A stretch of DNA of 64,000 nucleotides from a bacterium. GTDB lineage: Bacteria; Bacillota; Bacilli; Lactobacillales; Streptococcaceae. Positions within the stretch are counted from its first letter, which is position 1. The number at the start of each line of letters is the position of its first letter. The notes under the pieces are model-generated. The model ran no database searches, was not told the DNA's origin, and was given only the letters and a program-made list of their open reading frames with translations. The position numbers and the translations under genes are program-made. The stretch lies in the NCBI GenBank assembly GCA_905221095.1, contig CAJNBV010000008.1, positions 1-64,000 on the forward strand, given 5' to 3'. This document shows, one piece after another, positions 27,811 to 38,056 of the stretch.

Positions 27811-29067
27811 ATGGGATTGTTTGACCGTCTATTCGGAAAAAAAGAAGAACCTAAAATCGAAGAAGTTGTAAAAGAAGCTCTGGAGAATCTTGATTTGTCT
27901 GAAGATACGGAGCCTGCCTTAACAGAAGCTGAGGAAGTTTCTCAAGAAAAAGCAGAGGTTGCTGAAGAAGCTGTGCTTGAAGAAGAGGAAATCCAAGACA
28001 CAGTTGAAGAAAATTATGATTCAGAGCCAGTTGTAGAAGTTCAACAAGAAGAAGTCGCAGAGGAAGAGAATCCTGAGCTTGAAGAAGTTGTAGAAGAAAA
28101 TAATTCTGAAGTGCTTGAACCAGAAACTCCTCAGGTAGAAGAAACTGTTCAGGAAAAATATGACCGCAGTCTTAAGAAAACTCGTACAGGCTTCGGAGCT
28201 CGCTTGAATGCCTTCTTTGCTAACTTTCGCTCTGTTGACGAAGAATTCTTCGAGGAATTGGAAGAACTGCTGATCATGAGTGACGTTGGTGTCCAAGTCG
28301 CTTCTAACTTAACTGAGGAGCTACGCTACGAAGCCAAGCTTGAAAACGCCAAGAAACCTGACGCCCTTCGTCGCGTCATCATTGAGAAATTGGTTGAGCT
28401 TTATGAAAAGGATGGCAACTACGATGAAAGTATCCATTTCCAAGATGGCTTGACAGTCATGCTCTTTGTTGGGGTTAATGGCGTTGGGAAAACAACTTCT
28501 ATCGGAAAACTAGCTCACCGCTATAAACAAGCTGGTAAGAAGGTTATGTTGGTTGCGGCAGATACCTTCCGTGCAGGGGCAGTAGCCCAGCTTGCTGAAT
28601 GGGGTCGACGCGTAGATGTTCCAGTAGTGACTGGACCTGAAAAAGCTGACCCAGCTAGTGTAGTCTTTGATGGTATGGAACGTGCTGTAGCTGAAGGTAT
28701 TGATATTCTCATGATTGATACTGCTGGTCGTTTGCAAAATAAGGATAACCTCATGGCTGAGTTGGAAAAGATTGGTCGTATCATTAAACGTGTTGTGCCA
28801 GAAGCACCCCATGAAACCTTCTTGGCTCTTGATGCATCAACAGGTCAAAATGCTCTTGTACAGGCAAAAGAATTTTCGAAAATCACTCCTTTAACAGGAA
28901 TTGTCTTGACTAAGATTGATGGAACTGCTCGAGGTGGTGTTGTTCTAGCCATCCGCGAAGAACTCAATATTCCTGTAAAATTGATTGGATTTGGTGAAAA
29001 AATCGATGATATTGGAGAATTTAACTCAGAAAACTTTATGAAAGGTCTCTTAGAAGGCTTAATCTAA
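27811..29067 (+). CDS. ftsY: FtsY, signal recognition particle receptor
   Basis: 418-residue SRP receptor GTPase that docks ribosome-SRP complexes at the membrane. A short basic/hydrophobic start (MGLFDRLFGKKEE) leads into a long, very acidic N-domain (about residues 13-110, rich in E). The NG domain follows, with the P-loop GVNGVGKTTSIGKL near 220, DTFRAGAVAQL, DTAGRLQNKDNL near 302 and LTKIDGTARGG. It ends the rnc-smc operon at a terminator shared with zwf. Confidence 0.95.
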   Translation: MGLFDRLFGKKEEPKIEEVVKEALENLDLSEDTEPALTEAEEVSQEKAEVAEEAVLEEEEIQDTVEENYDSEPVVEVQQEEVAEEENPELEEVVEENNSEVLEPETPQVEETVQEKYDRSLKKTRTGFGARLNAFFANFRSVDEEFFEELEELLIMSDVGVQVASNLTEELRYEAKLENAKKPDALRRVIIEKLVELYEKDGNYDESIHFQDGLTVMLFVGVNGVGKTTSIGKLAHRYKQAGKKVMLVAADTFRAGAVAQLAEWGRRVDVPVVTGPEKADPASVVFDGMERAVAEGIDILMIDTAGRLQNKDNLMAELEKIGRIIKRVVPEAPHETFLALDASTGQNALVQAKEFSKITPLTGIVLTKIDGTARGGVVLAIREELNIPVKLIGFGEKIDDIGEFNSENFMKGLLEGLI

Positions 29068-29075
29068 TCAGAAAC

Positions 29076-29113
29076 AAAAATCCTGCAAGGCACAAACTTG
29101 CAGGATTTTTTTT
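29076..29113. terminator. Bidirectional terminator between ftsY and zwf
   Basis: AAAAATCCTGCAAG and CTTGCAGGATTTTTTTT form a perfect long stem around a 7-base loop with A- and T-tracts on both sides, so it can stop transcripts from either convergent gene. Confidence 0.93.
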
Positions 29114-30599
29114 ATTCTAAACGACCATCTTGACGATAGGCGATATCTGGTTGCCAAGTCCATTTGGCACCAAATTTTTCAAGTAAGTCAAAGCTTGCTT
29201 GAGGTCCCATGCTTCCAGCTTTATAGTCATGAAGTGGAGCACCATTTTCATCCCAGAGCTCTTCGATACGGTCAATCAACTTCCATGACGCACCAACTTC
29301 ATCCCAGTGGCTAAAGTTTGTTGAGTTGTTATTTAAGACGTCATAAATCAATTTCTCGTATGGTTCTGGAGAAGCACCAGTTGCGGTCGCATCTGTACGG
29401 TAATCAAGTGAGTTAGGAGCCAAGTTGAATTCTTCTCCTACTTGCTTCCCATTTAGGCTAAGAGAGAAGCCTTCTGTTGGTTGAATATAGATGGTCAAAA
29501 TGTTTGGAGCAAGTGGTTCTCCAAAGATAGAGTCCATTTGTTTAAAGACGATGTTGACATGAGTTCCTTTCTCAGTCAGACGTTTACCAGTACGGAAGAA
29601 TAATGGAACACCATGGAAGCGATCACTGTCTACAAAGAAGGCACCAGATGCAAAGGTTTCAGTTGTAGATTCTGGATTTACATTTGGCTCGCTACGATAA
29701 GAGATGTATTTCATGCCATCAATCTTACCTGAACGGTATTGACCACGGATAAAGTGTTCTTTAAGCTCTTCATCAGTTGGATGATAGAGGTTTTTAAAGA
29801 CCTTAATCTTTTCAGCACGAATCTCATCTTTTGTGAAGCTGGCTGGCTTATCCATAGCAAGTAGGGATAGAAGTTGCAAAGTATGGTTTTGTACCATGTC
29901 ACGGAGGGCACCAGATTGGTCATAGTAGCCACCACGTTCTTCTACACCCAAGCGCTCTGCAAAGGTAATTTGAACATTGTCGATAAAGTCCTTGTTCCAA
30001 ACATTTTCAAAGATCAGATTGGCAAAGCGAACTGCAAAGATACTTTGAATCATTTCCTTACCAAGATAATGGTCAATACGGAAAATTTGTTCTTCGTCAA
30101 ATGTTGCTAGGAGTTCGTCATTCAACTTGCTTGCAGTTGCGTAATCTGTACCAAATGGCTTCTCAACGATTAAACGTTCAAAACCTTTACCATCTACAAT
30201 GTTTTCCGATTTGAGGTGCTTAGCAATGGTTCCAAAGAATTGAGGAGCCATAGACAAGAAGAAGAGCTTGTTGTGTTCAGCTTGGTACTTATCATTTAGT
30301 TCAGCCTGCAATTGACGTAGAGCAATGTAGTGTTCTGTATCATTGACATCATGGCTTTGATAGTAGAAGTGGCTAGCGAACTCCTGAGCTTGTTCGGTAC
30401 TATCTGCCAAATCAAGGATAGATTCGACTACAACAGATTCAAAATATTCCTTGCTCCAAGGACGACGGGCAGTTCCAATGACGGCAAAGTGCTCGGAAAG
30501 ATTGCCGGATTTATATAGTCTAAAAAGGGAAGGGTAGAGCTTGCGTTTAGCCAGGTCTCCACTCGCACCGAAAATTGTAACAATAACCTTAGATGACAT
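29112..30599 (-). CDS. zwf: Glucose-6-phosphate 1-dehydrogenase
   Basis: 495-residue NADP-dependent enzyme opening the oxidative pentose phosphate branch. Its coenzyme-binding start is IFGASGDLAKRKLYPSLF (residues 9-26), the active-site RIDHYLGKEM is near 175, and the substrate-binding EKPFG is a little earlier. The length is typical. ATG 30599 is the first reasonable start. It is transcribed from its own promoter as a single gene convergent to ftsY. Confidence 0.95.
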   Translation of the reverse strand: MSSKVIVTIFGASGDLAKRKLYPSLFRLYKSGNLSEHFAVIGTARRPWSKEYFESVVVESILDLADSTEQAQEFASHFYYQSHDVNDTEHYIALRQLQAELNDKYQAEHNKLFFLSMAPQFFGTIAKHLKSENIVDGKGFERLIVEKPFGTDYATASKLNDELLATFDEEQIFRIDHYLGKEMIQSIFAVRFANLIFENVWNKDFIDNVQITFAERLGVEERGGYYDQSGALRDMVQNHTLQLLSLLAMDKPASFTKDEIRAEKIKVFKNLYHPTDEELKEHFIRGQYRSGKIDGMKYISYRSEPNVNPESTTETFASGAFFVDSDRFHGVPLFFRTGKRLTEKGTHVNIVFKQMDSIFGEPLAPNILTIYIQPTEGFSLSLNGKQVGEEFNLAPNSLDYRTDATATGASPEPYEKLIYDVLNNNSTNFSHWDEVGASWKLIDRIEELWDENGAPLHDYKAGSMGPQASFDLLEKFGAKWTWQPDIAYRQDGRLE

Positions 30600-30638
30600 C
30601 TAGCTACCTAATTTCTATTTTTATTCCTAGTCTTGCTA

Positions 30639-30695
30639 GGTATGAGGAAACCTCATTCATAAACTTAATTCTAACATAATTTTCCGAAAAATCAA
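30639..30695 (-). promoter_or_regulatory. zwf promoter with an inverted repeat at the transcript start
   Basis: On the minus strand TTGATT (30690-30695), 16-base spacer, TAGAAT (30668-30673) preceded by TGT (extended -10). The perfect inverted repeat ATGAGG-AAA-CCTCAT lies just downstream, near 30639-30656, where it could be an operator or a 5' hairpin. Confidence 0.6.
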
Positions 30696-30714
30696 AAAAT
30701 CCAATACGAGATAG

Positions 30715-30742
30715 AAAAAAACTGCAAGGAAATCCTTACAGT
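30715..30742 (-). terminator. Intrinsic terminator after the glutamine transporter operon
   Basis: On the minus strand ACTGTAAGGA/TCCTTGCAGT forms a stem with a small loop followed by TTTTTT. Confidence 0.85.
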
Positions 30743-30748
30743 TTGAGT

Positions 30749-31489
30749 TTAGACGTTTAAGACCTTGTCCAAGAAATCTTTCAGACGTGGGTGTTGCGGG
30801 TTATCAAAGATTTGGTCAGGTGTTCCGTCTTCAAGGAACTCACCATCTGCAGTAAAGATAACGCGGTTGGCAACCTGACGAGCAAATCCCATCTCATGGG
30901 TTACGATAATCATGGTCATGCCTTGTTTAGCCAAGTCTTTCATAACGTTTAGTACGTCTCCGACCATTTCAGGGTCAAGGGCAGAAGTTGGTTCATCAAA
31001 GAGCATGATGTCTGGATTCATTGCTAGTCCACGAGCGATGGCCACACGTTGTTTTTGACCACCTGATAGGCTATCTGGGTTGGCATTAGCTTTATCTGCT
31101 AGTCCAACCTTTTCAAGCAACTCCATTCCCAATTTCTCAGCTTCTTCCTTAGTCATCAACTTGTGCTCAATAGGAGCAAAAGTAATGTTGTCCAAAACAG
31201 ACATGTGTGGGAAGAGATTGAAATGTTGGAACACCATTCCGATATTTTCACGGACGTGGTCAACGTTGGTTGTTTTTTCAGTTAAGTCATAGCCGTTCAC
31301 AGTGATGTGACCGCTCGTAACTTCTTCTAGAAGATTAAGGCTACGAAGGAAGGTTGACTTACCAGAACCTGAAGGACCGATGATACAAACAACATCTCCT
31401 TCATAGAACTTGGTCGTGATTCCTTTTAAAACTTCATTTTTTCCGTAGCTTTTGTGTAAATCATTTACATCAATTTTTAATTTTGCCAT
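30749..31489 (-). CDS. glnQ: Polar amino acid ABC transporter ATP-binding protein (glutamine type)
   Basis: 246-residue ABC ATPase of the polar amino acid uptake family. Walker [10 protein letters not shown] is at about residues 38-46, the signature [14 protein letters not shown] and Walker [15 protein letters not shown] follow, with the switch histidine in VTHEMGFA. It shares one base with the end of the upstream permease gene, so the two are translated together and form the importer. Glutamine is the likely substrate from family resemblance; other polar amino acids are possible. Confidence 0.88.
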   Translation of the reverse strand: MAKLKIDVNDLHKSYGKNEVLKGITTKFYEGDVVCIIGPSGSGKSTFLRSLNLLEEVTSGHITVNGYDLTEKTTNVDHVRENIGMVFQHFNLFPHMSVLDNITFAPIEHKLMTKEEAEKLGMELLEKVGLADKANANPDSLSGGQKQRVAIARGLAMNPDIMLFDEPTSALDPEMVGDVLNVMKDLAKQGMTMIIVTHEMGFARQVANRVIFTADGEFLEDGTPDQIFDNPQHPRLKDFLDKVLNV

Positions 31490-33654
31490 TAACGAATCCT
31501 CTTTTCTAAGCGTTTCGCTAGTTTAGTCAAAAGTGTGATAATTACAAGATAGAAGATAGCAAGGATTGCATACATCTTGAAACTTTGGTAGTTACGGGCA
31601 ATGATAATCTTACCAGTTTGGAAGAGTTCAACCAAACCGATAGCAGATACGATTGTTGTATCTTTAAGAGCGATAACGAATTGGTTAACAAAGTTTGGCA
31701 ACATCAATTTAGTTGCTTGTGGCAAGATAATCTTACGCATGGTTTTTCCATAAGAGATACCCAAGCTTCGGCTGGCTTCCATTTGTCCAACTGGAACAGC
31801 CTGAATACCACCACGAACGATCTCAGCGATATAAGCGGCTGCATTGAGCGATAGGGCAATAGTACCAGCTACAAAGTCGTTAATTGGGCTTTGTTGGCCT
31901 GTGATAGATTCGATGAAGTTTGGAATTCCCCAGAAGATGAAGGCTGCAAGAATCATCAATGGAATACCACGGATAACGTCAACGAAAATCTCAGAGATGA
32001 CGCGAAGAGATTTGTATGGGCTAACGCTAAACATACCGAAGATAATCCCGATGACAATGGCAATAGCAAATGAGATAAGAGCTAGAGCAAGAGTGATACC
32101 AAGACCGCTAAGGAGTTGTTTGTAGTTATTTTGAAGCAAGCCCCAGATAGTTGTTTCATCAACAGTGCTTGTTGAATCAGTTGAAGATTCGCTAGCTAGG
32201 TATTTATCAAGAATCTTTTGGAATTCACCGTTTGCTTTAAGGTTTGCAAGTCCGTTATTGAACATTTCAATCAATTCTGGATTTGTGCCTTTTTTAACGG
32301 CAAAGGCTGTTTCTCCGATTGGAGTTCCAGCGATTGGTGTTTTCAATTTTTGTCCTTGGCTGATAGAATATTTGAGAACAGGTTCATCATCCATAACGGC
32401 ATCAATGGCACCAGTATTTAAACTGTCATACATTGATGAACCATCAGCGAAGGTTTTGATTTTGTAACCGTATTTGCTTTGATTTTCTGTTAGGAAGGTT
32501 TGAGAAGCAGTTCCGTTTTTAACACCGACTGTCTTTCCTTTTAAATCTTCATAAGAAGCAATGGTACTTGATTCTTTGACACCAAGGATAGTATTGGCTG
32601 TGTAGTATGATTCTGAGAAGTCAAAAGTTGCCTTACGAGCATCTGTTACAGACATACCAGCAATGATACCATCTGCTTGACCAGCTTGGACAGCACTGAT
32701 AGCGGCATCGAAACCAGGGTTGGTAATTTCAATTTCGAAACCTTGGTCTTTAGCGATAGCCTTAATCAATTCCATATCAATACCAGTAAATTGGTTGCTT
32801 GAGTTTTGGAAAACAAAAGGTGCAAAAGAAGAATCGCTGGCAATGATGTATTTAGCTTTAACAGGAATAGCTTTTAAGCCTGCAAGAGTAGTTGTAGTTG
32901 GAACTGCTGAAGATGATGAAGCAGTCCATTTCTTGATGATTTTATCAAGACTACCATCTTTTTTCATTTCAGCTAATGCTTGGTTAAATTCAGTAACCAG
33001 GTGCTCGTATTTGCTTCCTTTTTTAACACCGAAAGCAAAGCTACCTACAGCTTCCCCATCCATTTCAATATGGAGGTCTTGCCCTTGGTTGATGGCATAT
33101 TCGATAACAGGTTTGTCATCCATCATGGCATCGATGGCACCAGCACTCAAGCTGTTGTTCATCAAATCACTAGTGTCAAATGTTTTAATAGTAAAGCCGT
33201 ATTTGTCTTTAATCGTTTCTAGGAAACGTTGAGCGGCTGTTCCGTTTTTAACACCAACAGTTTTGCCAGACAATTGGTCGTACTTGCTAATCTTGTGTGC
33301 CTTTGTAGTTGCAATGACAACTTTTGTATCATAGTAAGTATCAGACATGGTGAAGACTTTTTCACGTTCTTTCGTCTTTGTCATCCCTGCCATGATAGCG
33401 TCAGCTTGACCAGCTTGAACCGCATTGACCGCTGCGTCAAATCCAGGATAGGACATCTGAATGTTCCATCCTTTAATCTCAGCGACTTTGTTGATAATAT
33501 CAACATCAATTCCTTTATAAGTTTGATCTGAATCTTTAAACTCAAAAGGTGCATAGGCGGTATCAGATACAATCTTAATCGTCTCTGCTTTGGCAATACC
33601 TAATGAGAAAATTGGGAATAAAATTAGCAAAAATGCTAGAAATTTTTTCTTCAT
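31489..33654 (-). CDS. glnP: Amino acid ABC transporter: two fused substrate-binding domains plus permease (GlnPH type)
   Basis: 721-residue fusion. It has a signal/anchor peptide (residues 1-24, ending SLGIAKAE). Two tandem extracellular solute-binding domains follow (about 25-245 and 265-485), each with APFEFKD/APFVFQN, [22 protein letters not shown] and VGVKNGTA landmarks. The permease domain (about 505-721) has the EAxxxLGI..IILPQA coupling motif ([22 protein letters not shown]). It works with the ATPase downstream. Two binding domains per chain, four per dimeric transporter, match the lactococcal GlnPQ architecture, where the domains differ in affinity. Confidence 0.92.
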   Translation of the reverse strand: MKKKFLAFLLILFPIFSLGIAKAETIKIVSDTAYAPFEFKDSDQTYKGIDVDIINKVAEIKGWNIQMSYPGFDAAVNAVQAGQADAIMAGMTKTKEREKVFTMSDTYYDTKVVIATTKAHKISKYDQLSGKTVGVKNGTAAQRFLETIKDKYGFTIKTFDTSDLMNNSLSAGAIDAMMDDKPVIEYAINQGQDLHIEMDGEAVGSFAFGVKKGSKYEHLVTEFNQALAEMKKDGSLDKIIKKWTASSSSAVPTTTTLAGLKAIPVKAKYIIASDSSFAPFVFQNSSNQFTGIDMELIKAIAKDQGFEIEITNPGFDAAISAVQAGQADGIIAGMSVTDARKATFDFSESYYTANTILGVKESSTIASYEDLKGKTVGVKNGTASQTFLTENQSKYGYKIKTFADGSSMYDSLNTGAIDAVMDDEPVLKYSISQGQKLKTPIAGTPIGETAFAVKKGTNPELIEMFNNGLANLKANGEFQKILDKYLASESSTDSTSTVDETTIWGLLQNNYKQLLSGLGITLALALISFAIAIVIGIIFGMFSVSPYKSLRVISEIFVDVIRGIPLMILAAFIFWGIPNFIESITGQQSPINDFVAGTIALSLNAAAYIAEIVRGGIQAVPVGQMEASRSLGISYGKTMRKIILPQATKLMLPNFVNQFVIALKDTTIVSAIGLVELFQTGKIIIARNYQSFKMYAILAIFYLVIITLLTKLAKRLEKRIR

Positions 33655-33683
33655 TTTTAGTCTCCTTTTCCGAATATTTTCCC

Positions 33684-33712
33684 ATTATATCAGAAAAAGT
33701 AAAAAAAGGCAA
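33684..33712 (-). promoter_or_regulatory. Promoter of glnPQ operon
   Basis: Minus strand: TTGCCT (33707-33712), 17-base spacer ending TGA, TATAAT (33684-33689). The mRNA leader is about 23 bases and contains AAAAGGAGA. Confidence 0.8.
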
Positions 33713-33764
33713 ATTTTTATAGTTTTGTGTCAGAAAATATAACATAGATTTTTCCTTTTCTTTC

Positions 33765-33792
33765 TTGAATTGCTACTATAAAGTGCTATAAT
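33765..33792 (+). promoter_or_regulatory. Promoter of the CPBP protease gene
   Basis: TTGAAT (33765-33770), 16-base spacer ending TGC, TATAAT (33787-33792), an extended -10 promoter. Confidence 0.75.
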
Positions 33793-33826
33793 AATAGTAT
33801 ATAATAGAAGAAAAGAGGACAAGGAT

Positions 33827-34780
33827 ATGAAGAACAAAAGGATATTTAAAGACTTCCAAGCTTCAAAAATGAGTTTAAACATTTATACAAGCCCCTTGTT
33901 AGCCTTTGCTTTTGTCTTCATAGGAGAGTTTGTGGCTTATACTTTATATGGTATTAGTTTGTTAGCTCTCGTCGGACTTGCTAGAAATTTTGGAGAAGCT
34001 GGTCAAAATCTTGCAACCTACTTGCAGACCTTGCATCAGAGCTTGACCGATAAAACAGGTGACTTTCGTTTAATTTTAGAATTGCTGGCCTTTGGTTTCG
34101 TTCTCAACACTGTGTTCAGATGGACTAGAAAAGTTGAGAAAAGACCTATTCGAACCTTGGGATTTTATAGAGAGAATTTCCTCAGCAATCTTCTTAAAGG
34201 ATTTGGCCTAGGCCTGGCACTTTTTCTTCTGACCTTGTTAGGTTTAGTAGCATTAGGGCAATATCGTTTGGAGTCCATTCACTTGAATCCTTATTCGCTT
34301 GCCTTTGTCATTTTTACTATCCCATTTTGGATTTTACAGGGGACAACAGAAGAAGTGGTGGCCCGTACTTGGCTCCTTCCTCAATTGGCCTCAAGAACCA
34401 ATCTAAAACTAGCTGTTCTTATATCTAGCCTGTTCTTTACCCTGCTTCATGCGGGAAATTCTGGTCTCACCCCTCTATCTCTAGTGAATCTCTTTTTATT
34501 CGGAGTTGCCATGTCACTTTACCTCCTCAAAACAGATACAGTTTGGGGTGTAGCAGGTATTCATGGGGCTTGGAATTTTGCTCAGGGAAATCTTTTTGGG
34601 ATTTTAGTTAGTGGTCAGCCGTCCGGAACATCGCTGATGACCTTTTTACCACAAGGCGATCAGGGCTGGCTATCAGGTGGCTCTTTTGGGATAGAAGGAT
34701 CTATCATGACAAGTCTGTTCTTGCTACTGCTGATTGTCTATCTCGCTTATCGATTAAAGAAAGAAAATGAAAGGATGTGA
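33827..34780 (+). CDS. CPBP-family intramembrane metalloprotease
   Basis: 317-residue membrane protein with about eight hydrophobic segments and the Abi/CAAX-protease motifs in order: TTEEVVARTW (EExxxR), FFTLLH (FxxxH) and HGAWNFAQG (HxxxN). Family members cleave in the membrane; in lactic acid bacteria some give bacteriocin self-immunity or act in surface protein handling. No bacteriocin gene lies nearby, so the substrate is unknown. AAGAGGACAAGG precedes the ATG. Confidence 0.88.
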   Translation: MKNKRIFKDFQASKMSLNIYTSPLLAFAFVFIGEFVAYTLYGISLLALVGLARNFGEAGQNLATYLQTLHQSLTDKTGDFRLILELLAFGFVLNTVFRWTRKVEKRPIRTLGFYRENFLSNLLKGFGLGLALFLLTLLGLVALGQYRLESIHLNPYSLAFVIFTIPFWILQGTTEEVVARTWLLPQLASRTNLKLAVLISSLFFTLLHAGNSGLTPLSLVNLFLFGVAMSLYLLKTDTVWGVAGIHGAWNFAQGNLFGILVSGQPSGTSLMTFLPQGDQGWLSGGSFGIEGSIMTSLFLLLLIVYLAYRLKKENERM

Positions 34781-34856
34781 CTTAGGTCCGTCCTTTTCTT
34801 CGTGAAAATGATACAAGTATGCTAAAATAGGAATAGCACATCGAGAGAGGATTCTT

Positions 34857-36845
34857 ATGATTAACCGCATTACAGATAATCAATTTAAACTAGTATCAAA
34901 ATATCAACCATCAGGAGATCAACCCCAAGCTATTGAGCGGTTGGTAGATAATATCGAGGGGGGCGAAAAAGCTCAGATTCTGATGGGGGCGACTGGTACA
35001 GGGAAGACCTATACCATGAGTCAGGTCATTTCCAAAGTTAATAAACCAACTCTGGTCATCGCCCATAATAAAACCTTAGCTGGGCAGCTCTATGGGGAGT
35101 TTAAGGAATTTTTCCCTGAAAATGCTGTTGAGTATTTCGTATCCTACTATGATTATTACCAGCCCGAGGCCTATGTCCCTTCTAGTGATACTTATATTGA
35201 AAAGGACAGCTCTGTCAATGACGAGATTGACAAGCTCCGCCACTCAGCGACTTCGGCTCTTTTGGAGCGTAATGATGTCATTGTCGTAGCTTCTGTCTCT
35301 TGTATTTATGGTTTGGGTTCGCCCAAGGAATACGCTGACAGTGTCGTTAGTCTCCGTCCTGGTCTAGAGATTTCTCGTGATAAACTCTTGAATGACTTGG
35401 TTGATATTCAGTTTGAGCGAAATGATATTGATTTCCAACGGGGGAGATTTCGTGTGCGTGGGGATGTAGTGGAGATTTTCCCAGCCTCTCGTGATGAGCA
35501 TGCCTTTCGTGTTGAGTTCTTTGGAGATGAGATTGACCGTATTCGTGAGGTTGAAGCTTTGACAGGTCAGGTATTGGGAGAAGTGGATCATTTGGCGATT
35601 TTCCCAGCCACTCACTTTGTGACCAATGACGATCATATGGAAGTGGCTATTGCTAAAATTCAGGCGGAGTTAGAGGAGCAGTTAGCTGTCTTTGAGAAGG
35701 AAGGCAAATTACTTGAAGCCCAGCGTTTGAAACAGCGGACAGAGTATGATATTGAAATGTTGCGTGAGATGGGCTATACCAACGGGGTTGAAAACTACTC
35801 ACGTCACATGGATGGACGGAGCGAAGGTGAGCCTCCTTATACGCTTCTCGACTTCTTCCCAGATGATTTCTTAATCATGATTGACGAGAGTCACATGACT
35901 ATGGGACAAATCAAGGGCATGTATAATGGAGACCGTTCGCGTAAGGAAATGTTAGTAAATTATGGTTTCCGTTTGCCGTCCGCCTTGGACAATCGACCTT
36001 TACGCCGTGAGGAGTTTGAAAGTCATGTGCACCAGATTGTTTACGTTTCAGCGACACCAGGCGACTATGAAAATGAACAAACCGAGACAGTGATTGAGCA
36101 AATCATTCGTCCGACAGGTCTTTTGGATCCTGAGGTGGAGGTCCGTCCGACTATGGGACAGATTGATGACCTCTTGGGTGAAATCAATGCCCGTGTTGAA
36201 AAGAACGAACGAACCTTTATCACAACCTTGACCAAGAAAATGGCAGAAGACTTAACCGACTACTTCAAAGAAATGGGCATCAAGGTCAAGTACATGCACT
36301 CGGATATCAAGACCTTGGAGCGGACTGAGATTATCCGTGACCTGCGCTTGGGTGTCTTTGATGTCTTGGTCGGAATCAACCTGCTCCGTGAAGGGATTGA
36401 CGTTCCTGAGGTAAGCTTAGTTGCCATTCTCGATGCTGACAAGGAAGGTTTCCTCCGTAATGAGCGTGGCCTCATCCAGACCATTGGTCGTGCTGCCCGT
36501 AATAGCGAAGGCCATGTCATTATGTATGCGGACACGATGACTCAATCTATGCAACGTGCCATTGATGAAACTGCTCGCCGTCGCAAAATCCAGATGGCTT
36601 ATAATGAAGAACATGGTATTGTACCACAAACCATCAAGAAGGAAATCCGTGACCTGATTGCCGTAACCAAGGCAGTTGCCAAGGAAGAGGACAAGGAAGT
36701 CGACATCAATAGCCTCAACAAACAAGAACGCAAAGACCTCGTCAAGAAACTAGAAAAACAAATGCAAGAAGCCGTTGAGGTGCTTGACTTTGAACTTGCA
36801 GCTCAGATTCGTGATATGATGCTGGAAGTCAAGGCCTTGGATTAG
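34857..36845 (+). CDS. uvrB: UvrABC excinuclease subunit B
   Basis: 662-residue DNA damage recognition and helicase-like subunit. Walker [11 protein letters not shown] lies near residue 44, the damage-probing beta hairpin [12 protein letters not shown] near 95-106, Walker [12 protein letters not shown] in the middle, helicase motif [12 protein letters not shown], and the UvrC-binding UVR domain at the C-terminus (about 620-660). A TAAAAT preceded by TGC about 30 bases upstream is a likely promoter. It overlaps nothing and is followed 9 bases later by the oxidoreductase gene. Confidence 0.96.
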   Translation: MINRITDNQFKLVSKYQPSGDQPQAIERLVDNIEGGEKAQILMGATGTGKTYTMSQVISKVNKPTLVIAHNKTLAGQLYGEFKEFFPENAVEYFVSYYDYYQPEAYVPSSDTYIEKDSSVNDEIDKLRHSATSALLERNDVIVVASVSCIYGLGSPKEYADSVVSLRPGLEISRDKLLNDLVDIQFERNDIDFQRGRFRVRGDVVEIFPASRDEHAFRVEFFGDEIDRIREVEALTGQVLGEVDHLAIFPATHFVTNDDHMEVAIAKIQAELEEQLAVFEKEGKLLEAQRLKQRTEYDIEMLREMGYTNGVENYSRHMDGRSEGEPPYTLLDFFPDDFLIMIDESHMTMGQIKGMYNGDRSRKEMLVNYGFRLPSALDNRPLRREEFESHVHQIVYVSATPGDYENEQTETVIEQIIRPTGLLDPEVEVRPTMGQIDDLLGEINARVEKNERTFITTLTKKMAEDLTDYFKEMGIKVKYMHSDIKTLERTEIIRDLRLGVFDVLVGINLLREGIDVPEVSLVAILDADKEGFLRNERGLIQTIGRAARNSEGHVIMYADTMTQSMQRAIDETARRRKIQMAYNEEHGIVPQTIKKEIRDLIAVTKAVAKEEDKEVDINSLNKQERKDLVKKLEKQMQEAVEVLDFELAAQIRDMMLEVKALD

Positions 36846-36854
36846 GGGAATTTT

Positions 36855-37481
36855 ATGAATATTTTAGTCATCAATGGACATCCTGATAGAGAAAGCTACT
36901 GTCAAGCAATTTTTCAAACGATTGTAGAAAATATAGACTCAAAGAGACATGAACTTGAAATGATTAATCTTAATGAGGAAGATTTTGATCCTGTATTACG
37001 TTATGGTTATCGACAAAGGATGGAGGACGATCCGTTTATTCTACGCTCTCAGGAATTAATTCAGTGGGCAGATCATTTCATTTTTGTTTATCCTATTTGG
37101 TGGAGTAGTATGCCTAGTCTATTGAAGGGGTGGATTGATCGTGTTTTTACGCCAGGCATTGCATACTCTGCCAACAATCAAGGAAGCTTTATTTTGAACT
37201 ACTTGAGAGGTCAGCAGTTTAAAAAGTTACTAAAAGGAAAAACAGCTAGTATCTATGCAACCTCCATGGCACCAACTTGGTGGTACAAAGTATTTTCAGG
37301 TCTGATTAATATTCCAGACAGTTATGGAATATCAGTATTAAAGAATGCTGTATTGAATCATTGTGGCATAAAAACAAAGAGGGTTTCAATCTTAGGAGAG
37401 TTAGGACGTGAAGTGAATACAAGTTCAACAAGACAAAAATTTCTACAAAAAGTAGCAAAGGAAGTCAGACTGTTGGATTAA
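36855..37481 (+). CDS. Flavodoxin-fold NAD(P)H:quinone oxidoreductase-like protein
   Basis: 208-residue protein of the NQO/MdaB-YwrO family. It has the N-terminal FMN/FAD-binding ILVINGHPDRESYCQA and FVYPIWWSSMPSLLKGWIDRVFTPG (in two parts around residue 75-100), typical of flavin-dependent quinone reductases. The last third, with KAVLNHCGIK-like NAVLNHCGIKTKR, also fits. It likely reduces quinones or nitro compounds; the physiological substrate is unknown. AGGGGAA precedes the ATG. Confidence 0.82.
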   Translation: MNILVINGHPDRESYCQAIFQTIVENIDSKRHELEMINLNEEDFDPVLRYGYRQRMEDDPFILRSQELIQWADHFIFVYPIWWSSMPSLLKGWIDRVFTPGIAYSANNQGSFILNYLRGQQFKKLLKGKTASIYATSMAPTWWYKVFSGLINIPDSYGISVLKNAVLNHCGIKTKRVSILGELGREVNTSSTRQKFLQKVAKEVRLLD

Positions 37482-37495
37482 GGAGAAGAAAACAA

Positions 37496-37984
37496 ATGAC
37501 GGTTATTATCAAATCAATGGAAACTCCTGAAGAAATAGAAGGTAAATTCCTCGTTCACTGGCAAACGTGGAGAGAAGCTTATGATGGCCTTTTACCTGCA
37601 GAATTTCAGGAGACAATGACATTAGAAAGGTGTCGATTCTTTAGTCAAAAGTATCCAGAAAATACATTGATTGCGATAGATGGCGTGAAGGTAGTTGGTT
37701 TTATCAGTTATGGAAACTTTCGTGATGAGACTATTCAAGCTGGTGAAATTATTGCTTTATATGTTTTAAAAGACTATTATGGAAAAGGTATCGCACAAAA
37801 GTTAGTTAGAGCAGCTTTGACTGCTCTTAATCATTTTTCTGAAATTTTCTTATGGGTATTGAAAGATAATAAGCGCGCCATTGCTTTCTATCAAAAAATG
37901 GGCTTTACTTTTGATGGACAAGAAAAGATGCTTGAACTTGGAAAGCTTATAAAGGAAAAACGGATGGTATTCTATTCCAAATAA
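37496..37984 (+). CDS. GNAT-family N-acetyltransferase
   Basis: 162-residue GNAT protein. The acetyl-CoA binding motif A is IIALYVLKDYYGKGIAQKL (around residues 84-102, with the GxG/A pattern YGKGIA), followed by LWVLKDNKRAIAFYQKMGF, the typical motif B. Substrate not predictable. AAGGAGAAG lies before the ATG, 15 bases after the preceding gene, so the two are probably co-transcribed. Confidence 0.85.
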   Translation: MTVIIKSMETPEEIEGKFLVHWQTWREAYDGLLPAEFQETMTLERCRFFSQKYPENTLIAIDGVKVVGFISYGNFRDETIQAGEIIALYVLKDYYGKGIAQKLVRAALTALNHFSEIFLWVLKDNKRAIAFYQKMGFTFDGQEKMLELGKLIKEKRMVFYSK

Positions 37985-38004
37985 TTTTAAAAAGTAGAAG
38001 CTAA

Positions 38005-38018
38005 TGGTACTGGTACCA
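38005..38018 (+). repeat. Short perfect palindrome before the Nudix gene
   Basis: TGGTAC-TG-GTACCA, 6-base arms around two bases, 39 bases before the Nudix start. Size and position fit a repressor operator, but it could be chance. Confidence 0.3.
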
Positions 38019-38056
38019 AGTCTAAAAATTTAATAAATTAGAAAGTGAGTCTATGT

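Noticed and set aside
33827..34780. CPBP protease as part of a bacteriocin immunity locus
   Set aside because: No bacteriocin precursor with a double-glycine leader or exporter gene is nearby; neighbours are uvrB and a transporter operon.
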